A stretch of 16,117 bases of DNA from a bacterium. Lineage in GTDB: Bacteria > Babelota > Babeliae > Babelales > Vermiphilaceae. A program made the translations under genes and the position numbers. The number at the start of each line of letters is the position of its first letter. Positions within the stretch are counted from its first letter, which is position 1. Below are positions 12,883 through 16,117 of the stretch, in pieces. Where the stretch lies: assembly GCA_030672115.1 (NCBI GenBank), contig DAOVGZ010000014.1:1-16117 (forward strand), written 5' to 3'. The notes under the pieces are model-generated. The model did no database searches. It was given only the letters and a program-made list of their open reading frames with translations, and had not been told where the DNA came from.

Positions 12883-15174
12883 TTAACCAGCACAGCTACT
12901 ACATTCATTTTTCCCCGAAACGGCTCCATCTTTTTGAATGCTTCTGGTGTAATAAATTGTTTTAATATTTTTTTGCCATGCTTGAATAAGTGTTTCAAAA
13001 ATTTCTTTGGCGGTAATATTTCTGTTTAAATTGTAAACAAGTTCCATAGATATTCCTGTATCTATCCACTTGTTAATAGTTGCTACAATTTCAACGATTT
13101 TTTTTTGATCAATATGTTTATTTTCTTGATAGTACCATAATTTTTCTTTAATAAATGGCGGGCAGTTTGGAATACTTCCATTTGCGTGGGTATCAATAAA
13201 GAACCTGCTATAAACTGGTAAAATAGATGCGGTACATCCTTGCATTAGCGATGAACTTGTGTTTGGTGCTATGGCAGTAATTTGACTGTTGCGAATGCCA
13301 AATTTTTTAAGATTATCAAAAACAGAATTCCAACGTTCTGGGAGTTGGCTGTTATTTAAAAACCAAGTTCTATTTTTGCTTAAAATAATTCCACGATCCC
13401 AGTCAGATCCTTTGTAGGCCTGAAAGGTTCCTTTTTGTTTTGCCAGATTTATACTTTCTTCGATTGAATAAAGAGCAAATTTTTCAAAGAGTTTATCAAC
13501 TTGATCAGCTGAATGTTCATACGCAATACTATTTTTTGCCAAATAATCTGCAAGGCCCATAGCTCCAACACCAATGGTTCTGTATCGTTTGTTATGAAGA
13601 TATCCTTCTGCAATTGGAACACTCGTAATATCGATAGCATTGTCAAGTATCCGAACGGATGTTTTACAAACAGATTCCAGTTCTTTTTCAATATCAACAG
13701 TTGCGAGGTTAACCGAAACAAGATTGCATACATGAACAAGGCCATTAGAAATTTCTTGTTTAATTGTGCCATTATCAAAATAAGTATCATGTATAATCGA
13801 TGGTTTTATATTGCTATGAGATTCGGTACATAAATTGGTCCCGAGAATAACGCCATCATGTTTGTTTGGATTTGCACGATTTAAAGCATCTTTAAATGCG
13901 ATATAAGGCATGCCGGTTTCAACTTGAGACTTCATAATTTTTTTGAAAATATTTTTTGCATTCACAAATTTATAAATTTCGAGCTGCTGATTTAATGCAT
14001 CTTGTTCAATTTTTTTATAGAAAGAATCGAATGTTTTTCCCCATAATTCACTGAGCTCAACATTATATTTTTGTCGTATTTCATGTGGATCAACAAGTAA
14101 CCAGTCTGTATTGGAAAGGACAGCTTTCATAAAACAGTCAGGAATAACAACTTGAGGAAAAATATCGTATGCCTTCATTCGTTGATCGCCATTTTCTGTT
14201 TGCAGTTCTAGAAAATCTTCTATATCCATGTGCCACATATCTAAAGAAACAGTAACGGCGCCTTTTCTTTTTCCTTGTTGATTAACTGCAACGGCAGTGT
14301 CATTAACAATTCGTATCCAAGGAATTACACCACCAGAAGCATTTTTTATTCCTTTAAGACGTGCACCTTTGCATCGAACACGTGAAATATTACAGCCAAC
14401 ACCTCCACCATGTTTTGATATAGCTGCAATTTGATCGATGGTATAAAAAATCGATTTAAGGTTGTCGTCCATAGCAGTAATAAAACATGAACTTAAGTTT
14501 CCTTGTGGCCTGCGAAGGTTCATTAATAATGGTGTGGCCAAAGATATTTTACGACGAGCGAGTTTTTCATAAGTATCTTTGACGAGAGCCAATCGATTAT
14601 TGGTAGGAGCATTTTGTTCAACTAACAACGCGATGGTAAGAAACATTTCTTGAGGTAGTTCCCACAAAGAATCGTTGTATTCACAAAGGTATCGTTGTGC
14701 AAGAAGGTTAATGCCGGCATAATCATATTCTAAATCATATTTTTGATTTATATATGTTGCAGCGATTTCAATTTCTTGTTGTGAATATTTTTCTAAAATA
14801 GTTTTTGTGTAAATTTTGTTTTTGATGCTTTTGTAAAGATATTTAGGGTAGTTGTTATAAATATTTTCTATTTTTTTGTGATTGCCTCTGCAAATAGAAA
14901 TTTCTTTGTAGATATCAAAAAGTTTTAGTCTTCCTGCTGCATACTTCCAATCAGGTTTTTCTAGTGATGTTAAGCGAAGGGCGCCTAATATAAGTGACTG
15001 TTGTATCTCACGGGTTGTGATATTGTTTTTTAGCATAATATGTGCATTTGATTCTAATTCAATGGGATTTATTGCAAGTCCTTTTGATGCCCAATTAATG
15101 ACTTTTCTCATTTTGGTTACATCATAACGAGCTTCATTGCCTGCACGTTTTAAAATAATATAATCATTTGACAT
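12883..15174 (-). CDS. nrdA: Ribonucleotide reductase class Ia, alpha (catalytic) subunit
   Basis: A 763-residue R1 subunit. Residues 1 to about 90 are an ATP-cone allosteric domain (ILKRAGNEARYDVTKMRKVI). The catalytic barrel shows Cys230 (LSSCF) and Cys483 (VHVCNLVSVNL) as the redox pair, and NLCTES with Asn447, Cys449 (the thiyl radical cysteine) and Glu451. Tyr741 and Tyr742 (IYYTR) are the radical-transfer pair. The C-terminal tail carries Cys758 and Cys761 (ECSSCAG) for re-reduction by thioredoxin or glutaredoxin. Every essential residue is present. A strong AAGGAGAA site lies 6 bases before the ATG. No signal peptide, so it contrasts with most neighbours. It forms an operon with nrdB. 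No NrdR-type boxes were recognised upstream; a direct repeat is (15202-15224). Confidence 0.98.
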   Translation of the reverse strand: MSNDYIILKRAGNEARYDVTKMRKVINWASKGLAINPIELESNAHIMLKNNITTREIQQSLILGALRLTSLEKPDWKYAAGRLKLFDIYKEISICRGNHKKIENIYNNYPKYLYKSIKNKIYTKTILEKYSQQEIEIAATYINQKYDLEYDYAGINLLAQRYLCEYNDSLWELPQEMFLTIALLVEQNAPTNNRLALVKDTYEKLARRKISLATPLLMNLRRPQGNLSSCFITAMDDNLKSIFYTIDQIAAISKHGGGVGCNISRVRCKGARLKGIKNASGGVIPWIRIVNDTAVAVNQQGKRKGAVTVSLDMWHMDIEDFLELQTENGDQRMKAYDIFPQVVIPDCFMKAVLSNTDWLLVDPHEIRQKYNVELSELWGKTFDSFYKKIEQDALNQQLEIYKFVNAKNIFKKIMKSQVETGMPYIAFKDALNRANPNKHDGVILGTNLCTESHSNIKPSIIHDTYFDNGTIKQEISNGLVHVCNLVSVNLATVDIEKELESVCKTSVRILDNAIDITSVPIAEGYLHNKRYRTIGVGAMGLADYLAKNSIAYEHSADQVDKLFEKFALYSIEESINLAKQKGTFQAYKGSDWDRGIILSKNRTWFLNNSQLPERWNSVFDNLKKFGIRNSQITAIAPNTSSSLMQGCTASILPVYSRFFIDTHANGSIPNCPPFIKEKLWYYQENKHIDQKKIVEIVATINKWIDTGISMELVYNLNRNITAKEIFETLIQAWQKNIKTIYYTRSIQKDGAVSGKNECSSCAG

Positions 15175-15201
15175 GATTTCTCCTTTTAAATTGTTTAAAC
15201 T

Positions 15202-15224
15202 GAGAACCTACTCGATAGAGAACC
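15202..15224. promoter_or_regulatory. Direct repeat GAGAACC x2 in the nrdA leader
   Basis: GAGAACC occurs at 15202-15208 and again at 15218-15224 (16 bases apart, about 1.5 helical turns), 28-50 bases upstream of the nrdA ATG. It is more G/C-rich than the surrounding leader. It could be a tandem operator of an unknown regulator. Chance is possible. Confidence 0.35.
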
Positions 15225-15341
15225 GTTTTTTTTGAAATTATATTTGTAGATATCAGGTTAGGTTACATGTAATAAAAAAAGGTGTGAAGAATAAAGAGTA
15301 GTTATTTTTGTGTGGTATATTATTTTTATTGAAAGATTTTT

Positions 15342-15743
15342 ATGAAAACATATGCAGTAAGACTTTTGCCGGATCAAGATTTAATGAAAGAACTAGAAAA
15401 AATTGTTGTTAAAAATAATATAAAAGCTGGATTTATTATTTCTTGCTTGGGATCTTTAAAAAAAGCACATCTAAGAATGCCTGGTGGTAAAACGTTTCAA
15501 CATTTTGAAGGACTGTTTGAGATTTTGTGCTTAAATGGAACACTTTCTGTTAACGGCTCTCATTTGCACGTTGCAATGTCTGTTTTTCCTGAGGGTAATG
15601 TTTTAGGTGGACATGTGCTTGAAGAAGGTTGCATCATTAATACAACAGCAGAAATAGTCATTGGAGAACTAGATAGTGTTGAATTTACAAGAAAACTCGA
15701 TGAGAGAACAGGCTTTAATGAGCTGAAGGTAGTCGCACAATAA
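15342..15743 (+). CDS. PPC/DUF296 domain protein
   Basis: A 133-residue single-domain protein. It has the plants-and-prokaryotes-conserved (PPC/DUF296) pattern: YAVRLLPDQDLMKEL at the start, AGFIISCLGSLKKAHLR (31-47), FEGLFEILCLNGTLS (56-70), SHLHVAMS (73-80) with two His, and GGHVLEEGC (89-97) with a third His. These histidines are the likely metal-binding set. Bacterial members form trimers and their role is poorly known; plant members carry an AT-hook for DNA binding, which is absent here. No signal peptide. A GAAAG precedes the ATG, and TGTGGTATATTAT about 25 bases upstream could be a -10 region. It is divergent from nrdA, with a 167-base gap between them, and is followed by a strong terminator. 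Confidence 0.88.
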   Translation: MKTYAVRLLPDQDLMKELEKIVVKNNIKAGFIISCLGSLKKAHLRMPGGKTFQHFEGLFEILCLNGTLSVNGSHLHVAMSVFPEGNVLGGHVLEEGCIINTTAEIVIGELDSVEFTRKLDERTGFNELKVVAQ

Positions 15744-15819
15744 GTAGTATGTTTGCATTATTTAGAAAATTAAAAACGTAAGTTTGTAGTTGCAGTAAAA
15801 AGTGCATATTTTAAAAACG

Positions 15820-15871
15820 TTTTTCGTGAAAAAAGAGTTTTTCACGAAAAATTTGAAAGACTCTTTTTTTT
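15820..15871 (+). terminator. Strong intrinsic terminator with an overlapping competing hairpin
   Basis: A 15-pair stem (15829-15843 with 15855-15869, one T-G wobble, 11-base loop) runs straight into a T-rich tract, a textbook terminator for the PPC gene. A second perfect 14-pair stem (TTTTTCGTGAAAAA at 15820-15833 with 15838-15851, loop AGAG) uses part of the same sequence, so the two cannot coexist. The earlier hairpin could act as an anti-terminator. Confidence 0.75.
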
Positions 15872-15978
15872 GTTTGTTTTTTATTTTACACCTCTGTAAA
15901 TTCGCTATAGACTTTGCAATTGGATGCTTTTTTGTAATAAATGTATTGTTGATTAATTTTTAATGTAGGGAGAAAAAG

Positions 15979-16117
15979 ATGAAAAATATTTTATTGAAAA
16001 GTAGTATGGTTGTTTTGTGTGTTGCATTACATGTTAATACAGGAATTTGCTCGTACAAATATAAAAAAACACGAAATTGTTTTGGTCGTAAAACGAAACA
16101 TGCAAAACAAGAAAGAC
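15979..16117 (+). CDS. Exported basic protein, N-terminal part (runs off the window)
   Basis: The first 46 codons of a gene that continues past the end of the window. The ATG has a good GGGAG site 6 bases upstream. The N-terminus is a signal peptide (MKNILLKSS, hydrophobic core to about residue 22, ending GICS), followed by a very basic mature start (YKYKKTRN... RKTKHAKQER). The family cannot be told from this fragment. The gene has its own upstream region after the terminator; TTGGAT at 15920 and TATTGT at 15944 are a weak promoter candidate only. Confidence 0.6.
   Translation, partial: MKNILLKSSMVVLCVALHVNTGICSYKYKKTRNCFGRKTKHAKQER

Noticed and set aside
13449..13833. Open frames of 106 and 113 codons on both strands inside nrdA.
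   Set aside because: They lie wholly inside the well-supported nrdA frame, show no domain or start signal, and are expected shadows in AT-rich coding DNA. The same applies to short frames over 2279-2488, 8588-8788, 12677-12886 and 12801-12998.
12883..15174. Intein or intron in nrdA, a common insertion site.
   Set aside because: The conserved motifs (LSSCF, NLCTES, VHVCN, IYYTR) are at normal spacing and total length is normal, so nothing is inserted.

Overview
This 16.1-kb window is AT-rich, and most of its 18 recognisable coding regions begin with a hydrophobic signal peptide or are membrane proteins. The content suggests an intracellular or host-dependent bacterium. It encodes a secreted ubiquitin-specific protease (USP, peptidase C19), a secreted clostripain-type C11 protease, and secreted forms of enzymes that normally sit in the cytosol. 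A Candidatus Dependentiae (TM6/Babela-like) symbiont of protists is my best guess, but it rests on gene content and composition only.

Layout. (1) 1-1447, plus strand: a run of cysteine-containing unknown proteins, at least two exported, the third broken by an in-frame TGA just after its signal peptide. (2) 1518-5915: an exported cytidylyltransferase-like protein (minus), an exported C11 protease (plus), an exported HIT-family nucleotide phosphorylase/hydrolase (minus) and an exported MEMO1-AMMECR1 fusion (minus). (3) 6093-10689: a membrane-protein district. It has an M48 metalloprotease translationally coupled to a catalytically dead M48 paralogue, four short two-TM proteins sharing an N-terminal [NTS]Y[LF]x[YCF]LK motif (three minus, one plus), a four-TM protein, a two-TM protein with a PH-like domain, a secreted Gly/Ala-rich hydrophobic protein and a short C-terminal gene remnant. 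(4) 10883-11767: the secreted USP. (5) 11827-15174: class Ia ribonucleotide reductase, nrdA then nrdB on the minus strand, with all catalytic residues visible. (6) 15342-16117, plus strand: a PPC/DUF296 protein, a strong terminator with a competing hairpin, and the start of another exported protein that runs off the window.

How the parts relate. The housekeeping proteins (NrdA, NrdB, PPC) have no signal peptide, so they act as an internal control. The USP, MEMO-AMMECR1, HIT and cytidylyltransferase proteins each have one in front of an otherwise typical cytosolic fold. The simplest reading is that they act outside the cytoplasm, probably on the host. The membrane district looks like a small accessory array: the Gly/Ala-rich exported protein is followed by a two-TM family member with a 2-nt gap, and other family members end neighbouring operons. 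This resembles effector/immunity or membrane-stress modules, but no function is demonstrated. No intergenic gap exceeds 300 bases, and no tRNA, rRNA, CRISPR array or insertion sequence was seen.
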